DNA of 64,000 bases from Paenibacillus protaetiae (GCF_004135365.1 NZ_CP035492.1:4164823-4228822); one strand, 5' to 3'; numbered from the stretch's first letter, positions 16,824 through 26,145 are shown. Notes: generated by a model from the sequence alone, not told the origin. Program-made: numbers and translations.

Positions 16824-17060
16824 TTATTGCCATTCGGCAACTGCGATTTCAAATACGGAGCCGCAGCTTTGGCAGCCGCACACATGGCTGCATTTGCCTT
16901 GGCTTTGGCCGGATGTACGATTCTCGAAAGAACCGATGGATTCGTACGGGGAATAAGGGCCGGCTAAATCCGACAGTCTTCCCCAATCATCAGCAGGTTC
17001 ATTGCAAGACGGGCATACCGCCTGCACCGTGTCCAGTCCGTTGCATACCGGGCAAAACAT
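16824..17060 (-). CDS. small Cys-rich (zinc-ribbon-like) protein
   Basis: A 78-residue protein with CPVC, CPSC and CSHVCGCQSC cysteine groups, which suggests one or two zinc knuckles. The middle is rich in Ser, Gly and Pro. GGGAGGG precedes the ATG. I know of no function; similar short proteins are common in Paenibacillus. Convergent with sda, with 31 bases between. Confidence 0.65.
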   Translation of the reverse strand: MFCPVCNGLDTVQAVCPSCNEPADDWGRLSDLAGPYSPYESIGSFENRTSGQSQGKCSHVCGCQSCGSVFEIAVAEWQ

Positions 17061-17174
17061 AAGGGTGTCCCTCCCACAGCGGATTTCCAGGCTGCTTATG
17101 CAGCGCTTTATTTCCTTAGCCGAGTTTAGGATACCCTTCGTTTATTTTTTTACCCGTTTTTGTACCGGACGGTT

Positions 17175-18175
17175 TTACAATTTCAAGTTGCTGCTATGTC
17201 CTGGAGACAGCTTGGCTGTCGGGTCGATGTATACTTTGGCATTATTGACCGCCGTAGGCGCTTCGCCGAATCCTACAGCAATCAGCTTCAGCTTGCCCGG
17301 ATAGGTCGTTATATCTCCTGCCGCAAAGATGCCGGGCACATTGGTTTCCATACGCGTATCAACGGCGATGGAGCCTCCTTCAATCGTAATTCCCCAATCC
17401 GCAATCGGGCCAAGCGACGATACAAAACCAAAGTTGACGATAACCGCATCCACCTCAAGCTCCGTTAGCTCTTTCGTTTTAACATCGGCCAGCGTTACTT
17501 TACGAATCTCATCTTCGCCGTGAAGGGCGGCAATTTCTACAGGCGTAATGATGTTGACGGAAGAGTTCATCAAATTGCTGACACTATGCTCATGTGCACG
17601 GAACTTGTCGCGCCGGTGGACAAGCGTTACGCTTTCGGCAATCGGCTCCAGCATTAGCGACCAGTCTACCGCAGAGTCGCCGCCGCCGCTGATCAGCACT
17701 TTTTTTCCTTTAAACTTCTGCAAGTCCCCTACGAAATAATGCAGATTTTTTTTCTCATACCGCTCTGCTCCCGGCAGCTCCAGCCGTCTTGGCTCAAATG
17801 CGCCGACACCGGCCGTAATGATGACCGCTTTGGCATAATGGGTTTCCACGTTGGTCACAACCTCAAACAGCCGTTCATCCTTTTTGGTGACCTGAAGCAC
17901 TTTTTCTTCCAGCCTTACTTCCGGCTTGAACAGCTCCAGCTGCTCCTTTAACCGGTCCACCAGCTCCTGAGCCGTTACTTTAGGGAAACCCGCGACGTCA
18001 TAAATATATTTTTCAGGATAAAGCGCGGCCAGCTGCCCGCCAAGAGCAGGCATGCTTTCGATAATTTTGACAGATGCTTGGCGCATGCCTCCGTAAAATG
18101 CGGCAAACAGGCCGGCCGGACCTCCCCGATAATGATAATGTCCACAATTTGATCCGTTCTCTGTGTATCGGTCAT
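17175..18175 (-). pseudogene. yumC: ferredoxin--NADP(+) reductase (YumC-type), frameshifted near the N-terminus
   Basis: From residue ~31 on, the frame encodes a normal YumC-type thioredoxin-reductase-like ferredoxin-NADP reductase: [29 protein letters not shown] (NADPH motif) and [14 protein letters not shown], ending at 17175. The natural start, with a GGAGGG site, is at 18175 in another frame and begins [17 protein letters not shown]. The frame breaks inside the FAD motif GGGPAG: four C on + (18124-18127) where five would restore an unbroken protein of about 333 residues, the size of YumC. Either a real one-base loss or a homopolymer reading error. As written, only a product lacking the FAD-binding tip could be made. 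Confidence 0.85.
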
Positions 18176-18483
18176 GATGGCACCCTCCGTAATGTTTAGA
18201 ATGTTAAGAATATTTTCATTATACTGCCTAGGCGCACAATAGGAAAGTTCGGAAAGCCTTTTGATTTGTAGGCATTTCTAAACTTTTTCGTACATTTTAA
18301 CCCTTGAACTTTTACTGAAAAATCGGTAATATTTCTGTTGTATCTAGAGGGAACCTACTTATAAATAAATAGACCATGACAGAACACACTCTTGCTAAAT
18401 GCCGAACATCAATCGTTTAGCTGGTTTTGTGTAATTTTTCACATATGGAACGATGAAGAGCAGACGATTGGATGGGATTACGT
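18176..18483. other. divergent intergenic region yumC / ndh
   Basis: About 300 AT-rich bases between the divergent yumC-type and NDH-2 genes. The only element I can name is the Rex-like box at 18427-18444. No small ORF with a ribosome site was found. Confidence 0.5.
18427..18444. promoter_or_regulatory. Rex-like operator upstream of the NDH-2 gene
   Basis: TTGTGTAATTTTTCACAT agrees with TTGTGAAnnnnTTCACAA at 12 of 14 fixed positions. Rex is the NADH-sensing repressor that controls ndh in B. subtilis, which fits the gene 40 bases downstream. Confidence 0.6.
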
Positions 18484-19677
18484 ATGAGCAACATTCCAAA
18501 GATAGTGATACTGGGGGCCGGATACGGCGGTATTTTGACCGCTCTACGCCTGCAGAAAGAACTTAATTATAATGAAGCAGACGTTACGCTGGTTAATAAA
18601 CATGATTACCACTACATTACGACACATTTGCATATGCCGGCTGCCGGCACGGATAATCCGGAGAATGCACGGGTGAACATCTCGAAGCTGATTGACGAAT
18701 TTAAAATCGACTTTGTCAAATCAACCGTTGTCCAAATCCGTCCGCAGGACCGGAAAGTCATTTTGGAAGACGGCACGCTTTCTTATGATTATTTGGTAAT
18801 CGGACTTGGCGGGGAGCCGGAGACATTTGGCATTCCGGGCCTCGGCGATTATGCGATGAATATCCGGAGCATCAATTCGGTGCGCCTGATCCGCGAGCAT
18901 ATCGAATATCAGTTTGCCCGTTATAAACGTGAACCGCACCGGACCGATTATTTAACGTTTGTTGTCGGCGGCGCAGGCTTCACCGGCATTGAATTTGTCG
19001 GCGAGCTTTCCGACCGTCTCCCGCAGCTGTGCAAACAGTTTGATGTGGATCCGACGCTGGTGAAGCTGTACAATATCGAAGCGGCTCCAACGGCATTGCC
19101 GGGGTTTGACCCGGAACTGGTGGAATATGCGATGGATGTACTGACGAAAAAAGGCGTTACCTTCCGCATCGGCACAGCCATTAAGGAGTGCAAGCCGGAT
19201 GGCGTTGTAGTTGGCGAAGGGGAAGAAATTAAGTCGGCTACCGTGATTTGGACCGGGGGCATTCGCGGCAACCGCCTGATTGAAGAAGCGGGTTTCGAAA
19301 CGATGCGCGGGCGGGTCAAAATCGACGAGCATCTGCGTGTTCCTGGAATGGATAATGTCTATGTGCTTGGCGACAACTCGCTTGTGTTTGGGCCGGAGGG
19401 CCGCCCTTATCCGCCGACAGCGCAAATCGCGATGCAGCAGGGCGTTACTTGCGCTCATAACTTGGTTGCCTCCATCCGGAACCAGCCGCTTAAAGGGTTT
19501 GAGTTCAGCAATAAAGGCACCGTAGCTTCGCTTGGCAAAGGAGAAGCGATCGGCATCGCTTTCGGCAAAAAATATAAAGGACGGTCGGCGGCTTGGCTTA
19601 AAAAAATGATCGACCTCCGTTACTTGTTTATTATCGGCGGCATACCGCTAGTTCTTCGTAAAGGGAAGTTTTTCTAA
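18484..19677 (+). CDS. type II NADH dehydrogenase-like flavoprotein (YumB-type)
   Basis: A 397-residue FAD/NAD-binding protein. ILGAGYGGILTALRLQ is the N-terminal FAD motif, FVVGGAGFTGIEFVGEL the NADH motif, and VLGDNSLVF the second FAD contact; the C-terminus has the hydrophobic segment LFIIGGIPLVL, which may touch the membrane. NDH-2 enzymes pass electrons from NADH to menaquinone without proton pumping. I start at the ATG at 18484 (MSNIPK...), four codons into the longest frame, as in YumB proteins. A Rex-like box lies just upstream. The stop shares one base with the next start. Confidence 0.9.
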   Translation: MSNIPKIVILGAGYGGILTALRLQKELNYNEADVTLVNKHDYHYITTHLHMPAAGTDNPENARVNISKLIDEFKIDFVKSTVVQIRPQDRKVILEDGTLSYDYLVIGLGGEPETFGIPGLGDYAMNIRSINSVRLIREHIEYQFARYKREPHRTDYLTFVVGGAGFTGIEFVGELSDRLPQLCKQFDVDPTLVKLYNIEAAPTALPGFDPELVEYAMDVLTKKGVTFRIGTAIKECKPDGVVVGEGEEIKSATVIWTGGIRGNRLIEEAGFETMRGRVKIDEHLRVPGMDNVYVLGDNSLVFGPEGRPYPPTAQIAMQQGVTCAHNLVASIRNQPLKGFEFSNKGTVASLGKGEAIGIAFGKKYKGRSAAWLKKMIDLRYLFIIGGIPLVLRKGKFF

Positions 19678-19952
19678 TGCGGCACTGCAGCGTTCAAGTA
19701 CGCGGTTTGCTTACAAGAGAGGAATTGGACCGTTATAATGCGTTAATGGAAGCCGGTTCGTTCCTGGAATCGCAAAACCGCTATGACCTGGCCTATACGA
19801 TTCAAAAAGAAGTGGATTTGCTTATTCAGCCGGCCATCGAGCGGTTGAAGGAAAAAGGCCGGGAGAGAGACCGGGCAACGGAACGTTATTTGGAAGAGAA
19901 GCGGCTTAACGCGCTTCAGCTTGCGGATGAGGACGACGAAGAGAATAGTTGA
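19677..19952 (+). CDS. conserved hypothetical protein, coupled to the NDH-2 gene
   Basis: A 91-residue, charged, mostly helical protein with no signal peptide. Its ATG overlaps the TAA of the NDH-2 gene by one base, so it is translated with it. The C-terminal half (KEKGRERDRATERYLEEKR) looks like a coiled coil and the tail is acidic. I do not recognise a family; coupling suggests it works with, or adjusts, the dehydrogenase. Confidence 0.7.
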   Translation: MRHCSVQVRGLLTREELDRYNALMEAGSFLESQNRYDLAYTIQKEVDLLIQPAIERLKEKGRERDRATERYLEEKRLNALQLADEDDEENS

Positions 19953-19965
19953 TACAGGATTTAAC

Positions 19966-20012
19966 AAAAATCGCCACTTTAGGCTTAAATAGCCCAATTG
20001 GCGATTTTTTTT
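19966..20012. terminator. terminator after the NDH-2 operon
   Basis: AAAAATCGCCA / TGGCGATTTTTTTT arms around an AT-rich loop with a small inner stem. The T-run is long. Confidence 0.88.
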
Positions 20013-20040
20013 GCAGTTCAGGAAGGTGACTGGGCCCTTT

Positions 20041-21936
20041 ATGTGGAAACCGTTTAAGTATACATTTTTTGCGGGTATGAGGTGGGGTTTTGTGAACAAG
20101 CGAATAGATGTGCAGCACACACAGCTAGTCGTAAGCCGCTTGAGGGAAAGTGAAGAGCGTTATCGCTGCTTGGTCGAACAATTGCCGGACGCTCTCCTCG
20201 TATTTGCTGACTATGAAATCGTATACGTGAACTCATCGGCCGTACAGCTGCTTGGCGCCAGCACTTCTGAAGAACTTATCGGCAAGCCGGTAGTCCAGTT
20301 TATGCTTCCGGAAAACATTCAAACTTTAACAGCCGAGATCGAAGCTATTTTAAAAATAGCGCCATCCAAACCGGAGCTCATGAAGCAAACGCTGATTCGG
20401 CTTGACCACCAGCCTATCGATGTTGAAGTGAAAGCCATTCCGGTGAAATTCGCCGGCCGCCATGCAGTCCAACTGATCATCCGAGACGTGTCGGAACGCA
20501 AAAAGATGGAAGAAACGCTTGTAGAGACAGGGAATTTGTACCGCAGCCTGCTGGAAAACACGGTTGCAGGCGTTATTTTGGCGCATGAGCATCAAACCGT
20601 GTACGCCAACCCGTATCTTGTAAATACGTTAGGTTATTCGCTGAAACAATTTTTGGAGCTGCGTCCGCTCGAATTTTTGATCGAAGAGGAACGGTTGAGC
20701 CTGCAGGAGAAGCTGCTAAGCAGCAGGGAGAATCTCAGGCTTGGCTTCAGCGGCAGAGGCATGACAAGGGATGGCCAAATCGTCTATCTGGAAGGCTCCT
20801 TCACCCGGGTCCAATACGCCGGCAAGCCTGCCATACTGGGCACACTTCATGATGTTACGTTCAAAAAGGAACGGGAAGACGAACTTCGCGAGACGGCCAA
20901 TATGTATAAGCGGCTTATTAAATTTATTCCGGAGCCCATTGTTTTGTCGGATGAAGGCATCGTTCTGTATGCCAACAACTCAGCGCTTGATATGCTTCAG
21001 CTGAAAGAGGAAAAAGATTGGCTTGGGCAGTCGATCTTTCAGTTTATTCATCCCGTTTATCATGCTGATTCGGTGGAGGTGCTGAGCAGAGTGCTGGAAA
21101 CCGATCTGCCGAGCCCTTTTATAGAACGGCAGCTGGTGCGGTCGGACGGCACCTTGATCGAAGTGGAGCTGTCGAGCATCCGAATCCGCAATTATATGAA
21201 CAAAACGGTTATCCTATCGGTCATCCGGGATTTGACGGAACGCAAACGTTCGGAGGAAATGCTTGTTCGGTCGGAGAAGCTGTCGCTGATCGGCCAGATG
21301 GCCGCCGGCGTAGGGCATGAAATCCGCAATCCGTTAACGGCTTTAAAAGGGTTCACGCAGCTGCTTCGGTCCCGAAATCAGGATGCGCTATTTTATTACG
21401 ATATTATGATGAACGAGCTGGACCGGATCAGTCTCATCGTCGATGAATTTATGTCGCTGGCGAAACCGCATCTGTCCGAATTTAAGGAAACAACGATTGA
21501 GAAAATCGTGAAAAGCGTGATCTCTCTGCTGGACACGCAAGCCATTATGGTAGGCGTTGATATCGAGCTGGAGCTGGAGGAGGATTTGCCGACTGTATTC
21601 GGCGATGAAAATCAATTAAAGCAGGTTATTCTAAACGTCGTCAAAAATGGGATCGAAGCGATGCCTGACGGCGGACTCGTCCATATCTCCGCGAAACGAA
21701 TGGATAATGACCGGTTATTGATCGCCATTCAAGACAATGGCGTTGGCATACCGGAGGAGCTGCTTTCCAAAGTCGGGGAGCCGTTCTTGACGACTAAAGA
21801 TAAAGGAACGGGTCTTGGGCTGATGGTGTGCAACCGCATTGTAGATACTCATCACGGCGACTTGCAGCTCTTTAGCGTCAAAGGAGAAGGCACCCGGGTA
21901 GAAATTACGCTGCCGGCAATGAAGATTTCCGGATAA
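20041..21936 (+). CDS. cytosolic three-PAS sensor histidine kinase
   Basis: A 631-residue kinase without membrane segments. Three PAS domains come first (about residues 40-150, 165-275 and 290-400), then HisKA with the phospho-acceptor in GVGHEIRNPLTALKGF (His426), then the HATPase with the N-box VVKNGIEAM, DNGVGIP and GTGLGL. The HisKA sequence is of the kind seen in Kin-type sporulation kinases. No response regulator is adjacent, so it is an orphan; feeding the Spo0F/Spo0A phosphorelay is plausible, and Sda, encoded 3 kb upstream, inhibits such kinases. The ATG at 20041 has AGGAAGGTGA upstream. It lies after a terminator, so it has its own promoter. Confidence 0.88.
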   Translation: MWKPFKYTFFAGMRWGFVNKRIDVQHTQLVVSRLRESEERYRCLVEQLPDALLVFADYEIVYVNSSAVQLLGASTSEELIGKPVVQFMLPENIQTLTAEIEAILKIAPSKPELMKQTLIRLDHQPIDVEVKAIPVKFAGRHAVQLIIRDVSERKKMEETLVETGNLYRSLLENTVAGVILAHEHQTVYANPYLVNTLGYSLKQFLELRPLEFLIEEERLSLQEKLLSSRENLRLGFSGRGMTRDGQIVYLEGSFTRVQYAGKPAILGTLHDVTFKKEREDELRETANMYKRLIKFIPEPIVLSDEGIVLYANNSALDMLQLKEEKDWLGQSIFQFIHPVYHADSVEVLSRVLETDLPSPFIERQLVRSDGTLIEVELSSIRIRNYMNKTVILSVIRDLTERKRSEEMLVRSEKLSLIGQMAAGVGHEIRNPLTALKGFTQLLRSRNQDALFYYDIMMNELDRISLIVDEFMSLAKPHLSEFKETTIEKIVKSVISLLDTQAIMVGVDIELELEEDLPTVFGDENQLKQVILNVVKNGIEAMPDGGLVHISAKRMDNDRLLIAIQDNGVGIPEELLSKVGEPFLTTKDKGTGLGLMVCNRIVDTHHGDLQLFSVKGEGTRVEITLPAMKISG

Positions 21937-21944
21937 ATCAAAAA

Positions 21945-22013
21945 ACCTGCCGGACATTCAAGCCTCCTGTGAATCATGGACAGGAAGCCTGAATAGCCCG
22001 GCAGGTCTCTTTG
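21945..22013. terminator. long bidirectional terminator
   Basis: Outer stem ACCTGCCGG / CCGGCAGGT and an inner near-perfect ATTCA.GCCTCCTGT / ACAGGAAGCCTGAAT stem, with A and T runs outside. It separates the convergent kinase and hemQ genes. Confidence 0.85.
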
Positions 22014-22025
22014 CTTTTGGCCGGC

Positions 22026-22769
22026 TTACAGCTGAAGCAATGCGGCGAACTTCTGGCTGTCCAGCAAATTGCCGACATAAAAATCGCCAAAATCGCCGTA
22101 TTTGGCGCTTACTTCATCAAAACGCATTTCATAAACAAGTTTCTTGAACTGAAGCGCGTCGTCTGCAAACAGCGTAACGCCCCATTCCCAATTGTCGAAG
22201 CCTACGGAGCCGGTAATGATTTGTTTGACCTTGCCGGCGTATTTGCGGCCGATCATGCCGTGGCTGCGCATCATGCCGCGGCGTTCTTCCATGCTGAGCA
22301 TGTACCAGTTATCACTGCCGCTGCGGCGCTTGTTCATCGGATAGAAGCAGATATGGTTCGCTTTCGGCAGTGCCGGCTTCAGGCGCGCGACAACCTCCGG
22401 ATTTTCCATAGGATCGCCGGAGCCGCCCATGTAGTTGCTTAACTCCACAACGCTTACATAAGAGTAAGCCGGAACGGTAAACTGGGCAAACAATGTTTTG
22501 TTAAAAGCGGTTTCGATGGCGTTCAAGTCTTCCAGCGTTTCGCGCAAATGCATAAAAACAAAATCGGCTTTCTGTCCGATAATGGAATAAACGGCCGTGC
22601 TGCCTTGTTTGTCCTGCACGACAGCCGCCCATTGTTGAAGGAAACCTTGAAGCTCGTCCAATGCTTTGGCGCGAGTCTGCTCCTCGGCTGCTCTCCATGC
22701 GGTCCAGTCCAGCTTGCGGAAATCGTGCAGGGCGTACCAGCCCTCCAGCGTTTGTGCTGCTTCACTCAT
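22026..22769 (-). CDS. hemQ: coproheme decarboxylase HemQ (chlorite-dismutase-like)
   Basis: A 247-residue protein of the chlorite-dismutase-like family. HemQ converts coproheme to protoheme with peroxide, the last step of the coproporphyrin-dependent heme pathway of Gram-positive bacteria. The key strings are present: YPMNKRR, whose Tyr becomes the catalytic radical, [11 protein letters not shown], and SHGMIGR, which holds the proximal heme His. Length agrees with the family. Its product feeds CtaA (gene at 1735) and the heme b of SdhC. GAGAGGAG precedes the ATG. Probably a single gene on -. Confidence 0.95.
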   Translation of the reverse strand: MSEAAQTLEGWYALHDFRKLDWTAWRAAEEQTRAKALDELQGFLQQWAAVVQDKQGSTAVYSIIGQKADFVFMHLRETLEDLNAIETAFNKTLFAQFTVPAYSYVSVVELSNYMGGSGDPMENPEVVARLKPALPKANHICFYPMNKRRSGSDNWYMLSMEERRGMMRSHGMIGRKYAGKVKQIITGSVGFDNWEWGVTLFADDALQFKKLVYEMRFDEVSAKYGDFGDFYVGNLLDSQKFAALLQL

Positions 22770-22808
22770 TGCTAAAGTCAGCTCCTCTCAATTTGCTTCA
22801 CTTTATTT

Positions 22809-22838
22809 ATTGTAGCGTAACCGCTTTGTGAAGAGCAA
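22809..22838 (-). promoter_or_regulatory. predicted sigma-A promoter of hemQ
   Basis: On -, TTGCTC (22833-22838), 18-base spacer, TACAAT (22809-22814), about 40 bases before the hemQ start. Confidence 0.5.
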
Positions 22839-22870
22839 ATGTCGGACTTGTGACAAAAGAAGCCGATGAA

Positions 22871-22899
22871 TTGACTTCCTTAATTCCATTATTTAAACT
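22871..22899 (+). promoter_or_regulatory. predicted promoter of the yuiB-like gene
   Basis: TTGACT (22871-22876), 17-base spacer, TAAACT (22894-22899), 27 bases before the start codon. Confidence 0.5.
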
Positions 22900-22925
22900 A
22901 TTTTCTAGAGTTGGAAAGGGGATTA

Positions 22926-23219
22926 ATGGGCATGCTTCAATTAATTGTGGCCGTGGTGCTTTTTTTTGTTATGATGTTTGGCATCGGGTTTATATTTAAT
23001 ATGCTTTTGAAGACAACTTGGTTTCCCATTTATTTGTTTATCATTGTGCTTGTTCCGCTGGGCATTTGGTGGACATGGGACGACTCGGAATCCGTATCGG
23101 CCAACTTTACTTCGTTTACGATCGTAGACGTACTGCCGGTCATCGGAGCGCTTGTCGGCGCTTATGTAAGCGGCTGGGCTATTCGCGCGCTGCGCCGCGG
23201 CGGCTACAAAATGTTCTGA
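22926..23219 (+). CDS. yuiB: YuiB-like membrane protein
   Basis: A 97-residue protein with three hydrophobic helices: one at the N-terminus, one ending in PLGIWWTWDD, and one near the C-terminus (VIGALVGAYVSGWAI). It fits YuiB of B. subtilis, whose role is unknown and which lies near yumB and yumC there, as here. The ATG at 22926 follows GAAAGGGG; a TTG at 22911 lies before that site. Single-gene unit with promoter and terminator. Confidence 0.75.
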   Translation: MGMLQLIVAVVLFFVMMFGIGFIFNMLLKTTWFPIYLFIIVLVPLGIWWTWDDSESVSANFTSFTIVDVLPVIGALVGAYVSGWAIRALRRGGYKMF

Positions 23220-23235
23220 CGCGCTGATTGATACA

Positions 23236-23274
23236 TAACGGTCCGGCCATGTTTTAATGGCGGGCCGTTTTTTA
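23236..23274 (+). terminator. terminator of the yuiB-like gene
   Basis: AACGG.CCGGCCAT / ATGGCGGGCCGTT stem followed by TTTTT. Confidence 0.88.
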
Positions 23275-23362
23275 CTCCTCTTATTTCTAGTTCGGAAAGA
23301 ACCCTCCCTCTCAAAATTTATGTTAGAATAATAGAAAGTTTGAAACGGATGGAGTAGATGCA

Positions 23363-24883
23363 ATGCGCATCGGCAATCTTTTGCAATATACCGAAAATCA
23401 CCGTTATTATACGTTTCGCGATTTTTCGCTGAGCAGTCTTGACTATAAAATGCTGTCGCTTGTATACCAGCCGATGATCGGCGGACTGGCGATTGCTTTG
23501 TTTCATCAGCTTTATTACGGCGTTCCGGAAGGAAGCTGCGGTTATTCCGGCTTGGATACGCAGCGTAAGCTGCTGCTGGGTTTAGGCCTCGAAATGAATG
23601 AGCGCGGCCGGAGGCAGCTTATTGAGCAATGTTCTATGCTGGAAGCGGTAGGGCTGCTGCAGACGTCTCGGGTGGGCGTGCCGGAGCAATCGGAATTTGT
23701 TTACGAATATGAGCTGCTTGAGCCGTTGTCGCCAGGCGAGTTTTTCCGTAATTTGCATTTAACGATGCTGCTAAGGGACAAGATAGGCAAATACCCGCTT
23801 ATTGCGCTTAGGGAAATGTTCGGCTCCAAAGAGCCGGACGAGCTGGCGGAATCGCAGCTGGAGAAAGAAAACATTTCGGTTCCGTTTTATGAAATATTCC
23901 GGCTGAATGCACAGTCTACCGATAACGAGCTGGAGCAGGCGTTAAGCGAGGTGGCTCCTGCGCGCCAGGCGGCTTCGCGTCCGCCGCTGGAATCGGCCAG
24001 GTTTACGTACGGCGAAATTATTATGCATTTTCCCCGTATGTCGGGCAACCGCAAATATGTGGAGAAGCTGCGCACCGATGCGGACCAGCTGACCCAAATC
24101 AATTACGTCGCTTACAAGTTTAATTTGAAGCTTCCGGATGTATGCTATTTGCTGGACGAAGAAGGGATCTTTCTCGAGAACGGTGAGCTTCTCATTGACG
24201 AGCTGCAGCTGCGGGCCGCGCAGCTGTATCGGCAGGATCAGAAGCGCCAAAACGACCGGGAGCGTGTATTGTCTCGTTCGAAGGAGCTGGAGCGGGAGCT
24301 TGATTCCGGCGATGAGCTTATTGAAGAACATGCTGTAGGCGAAGAACACTATTTGCCGGTGCCGTCGCAACTGGACGGCCGCTGCGATGTGCCGCAATAC
24401 AATATGCTGATGCGAAATGAGCCGCGGACGAAGTTTTTGCAGCGGTTTTTTCCGGGAACAGTGCCGGATTTAATCGAACGGCTTTTTGAGCGGATCGAGT
24501 TTAATTACCGGCTTCCGGAACCGGTCATCAATGTGCTGATTCATTATGTGATCGGCAACAACGATTCCAAGCGGCTGTCGCGTACGTTTGTTGAATCGGT
24601 GGCTGCCAATATGCTTGTCAAGCAGGTCGATACGTTCGAGAAAGCGATTGGATATTTGAAGGACCAAGAACAGGTGGAAGCCGATAAAGAACGGCGCCAG
24701 TCCGGCGAACCGGCAGCAGGCGGAGGCAGGGCGCCAGCCAAGGGAGGACGGCGCGGCAGCGTATCCCGCAAGCCGGCCATTCCGGTTGTGCAAAGCATGC
24801 CGACCGGTGGAGCAGTGTCTCCCGAAGAGCTGGAAGAGCTGCGAAAGCTGGCGCGTGAGCTGGACGGCAACAGCAGCCGATAA
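23363..24883 (+). CDS. dnaB: replication initiation and membrane attachment protein DnaB
   Basis: A 506-residue protein of the Gram-positive DnaB (DnaB/DnaD) family. It helps DnaD and the loader DnaI place the replicative helicase at oriC and on stalled forks. The N-terminal winged-helix part (about residues 20-130) and the C-terminal DnaD-like repeat (about 370-430, with FLQRFFPGTVPDLIERLFE split over helices) are recognisable; the end is a basic, Gly-rich linker. It is next to dnaI, as in Bacillus. An nrdR gene, which often precedes dnaB, is missing here. GGATGGAG precedes the ATG. Confidence 0.92.
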   Translation: MRIGNLLQYTENHRYYTFRDFSLSSLDYKMLSLVYQPMIGGLAIALFHQLYYGVPEGSCGYSGLDTQRKLLLGLGLEMNERGRRQLIEQCSMLEAVGLLQTSRVGVPEQSEFVYEYELLEPLSPGEFFRNLHLTMLLRDKIGKYPLIALREMFGSKEPDELAESQLEKENISVPFYEIFRLNAQSTDNELEQALSEVAPARQAASRPPLESARFTYGEIIMHFPRMSGNRKYVEKLRTDADQLTQINYVAYKFNLKLPDVCYLLDEEGIFLENGELLIDELQLRAAQLYRQDQKRQNDRERVLSRSKELERELDSGDELIEEHAVGEEHYLPVPSQLDGRCDVPQYNMLMRNEPRTKFLQRFFPGTVPDLIERLFERIEFNYRLPEPVINVLIHYVIGNNDSKRLSRTFVESVAANMLVKQVDTFEKAIGYLKDQEQVEADKERRQSGEPAAGGGRAPAKGGRRGSVSRKPAIPVVQSMPTGGAVSPEELEELRKLARELDGNSSR

Positions 24884-24934
24884 TCCAGGATGAAGACGAA
24901 ACTATGCAACATGCAGAAAGGGTGGTAACGAGGT

Positions 24935-25891
24935 ATGGAATCGCTGGGCGAATTGTTGAAAGGCTGGCCGCAGGCCTCTTCCATCCATGAACAAGCCGAA
25001 CGCAAAATGTCCGAGCTGATGCAGGACCCGCTTGTCGAACGTCTGCTTGCCAAGCATCCGGAGCTGGACGCGGCAACGGTCCGGCTTAATCTGAACCGCG
25101 TATACCAATACGTTACGGAGTACCGGAATTGTACGAATTGCCCGGGACTGGACCAATGCCCAAACGATTTTGAAGGCCACTATACGCTGCTCTCCGTTGA
25201 AACGGCGGGTCCAAACGTGCAGCTGAACGACCGTAAAGTTTCTTGTAAAAAATTTATCGCCAAACGGAATGAGGAACAGATCCGCAGCCGTGTCCGCAGC
25301 TTTTATGTGGATGAGAAGGTGCTGCAGGGCGGATATTCTTCGGATGAAATATTAAATAAAGATGCAGAGCGGTTAAAAGCGGTTGGCCAAGTGCTGCGCT
25401 ATACGATGAAGACGAAGGAGCAGGGGCTTCAGACGGAAGGGTTGTATTTGACCGGCAGCTTTGGCACCGGCAAAACGTTTCTTATGGGATACATGCTGCA
25501 CGAGCTTGCCAAAGCCGGTTATTCAGGCGTTATCGTCTACATGCCGGACTTTGTTGAAGATTTGAAGGCGATGCTGCATGAGCCGGGCAAGCTAAAGGAA
25601 ACCGTTGATTTAATGAAAGAAACGGATTTGCTCATTTTTGATGATATCGGGGCGGAGAATTTAAACCCGTGGGTAAGGGATCATGTGCTGGGATCTATTT
25701 TAAATTACCGGATGAACCGCAAGCCGACTTTCTATACGTCCAATTATGATTTGGATGCGCTTGAAATGCATTTCAGCTTTACGAATAAAGACGGCGACGA
25801 AAGGCATAAAGGAGAACGCCTGATGAACCGGGTGCGGCCTTATGTAGAAATCGTTCATGTAACTGGGAGCAACAAACGGGAGCGAATGTAG
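24935..25891 (+). CDS. dnaI: primosomal protein DnaI (helicase loader)
   Basis: A 318-residue AAA+ ATPase that loads the replicative helicase. An N-terminal helicase-binding domain with cysteines (CTNCPGLDQCPN, about residues 67-78, a zinc site) is followed by Walker A GSFGTGKT (residues 174-181), Walker B LLIFDDIGAE, and the sensor strings TFYTSNYDLDAL and GERLMNRVRPY. It follows dnaB by 51 bases, likely in one transcript. Here dnaB-dnaI lie 7 kb from sda, so replication-start and checkpoint genes are grouped. Confidence 0.95.
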   Translation: MESLGELLKGWPQASSIHEQAERKMSELMQDPLVERLLAKHPELDAATVRLNLNRVYQYVTEYRNCTNCPGLDQCPNDFEGHYTLLSVETAGPNVQLNDRKVSCKKFIAKRNEEQIRSRVRSFYVDEKVLQGGYSSDEILNKDAERLKAVGQVLRYTMKTKEQGLQTEGLYLTGSFGTGKTFLMGYMLHELAKAGYSGVIVYMPDFVEDLKAMLHEPGKLKETVDLMKETDLLIFDDIGAENLNPWVRDHVLGSILNYRMNRKPTFYTSNYDLDALEMHFSFTNKDGDERHKGERLMNRVRPYVEIVHVTGSNKRERM

Positions 25892-25904
25892 CTGCCTCTA
25901 ATCC

Positions 25905-25941
25905 AATATCCCTAGGCAAATCGTTGTCTGGGGATATTTTG
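25905..25941 (+). terminator. possible weak terminator of dnaB-dnaI
   Basis: AATATCCC / GGGATATT arms with a 17-base loop, followed by TTTTG. The long loop makes it weak. Confidence 0.5.
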
Positions 25942-26069
25942 CATATATTGGTACAAATCGTTGCTAGATTATGTGGATTTTGTAAATACAACAGACAATA
26001 TGAGACTGCATATGACAAAACATGTAAAGTATTTGTATATAAATTTCTGAAAAATATGATTATTTGGTA

Positions 26070-26097
26070 TTTTCAAACGTGAAAAAGATGGTATAAT
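26070..26097 (+). promoter_or_regulatory. predicted promoter of the peptide ABC operon
   Basis: Perfect TATAAT at 26092-26097 with a weak TTTTCA -35 (26070-26075, 16-base spacer), 49 bases before the start codon, in an AT-rich stretch. Confidence 0.5.
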
Positions 26098-26145
26098 TGT
26101 CACATCCATCATAATTAGTCCTAATAAATCAAGGAGGTATGTGGA

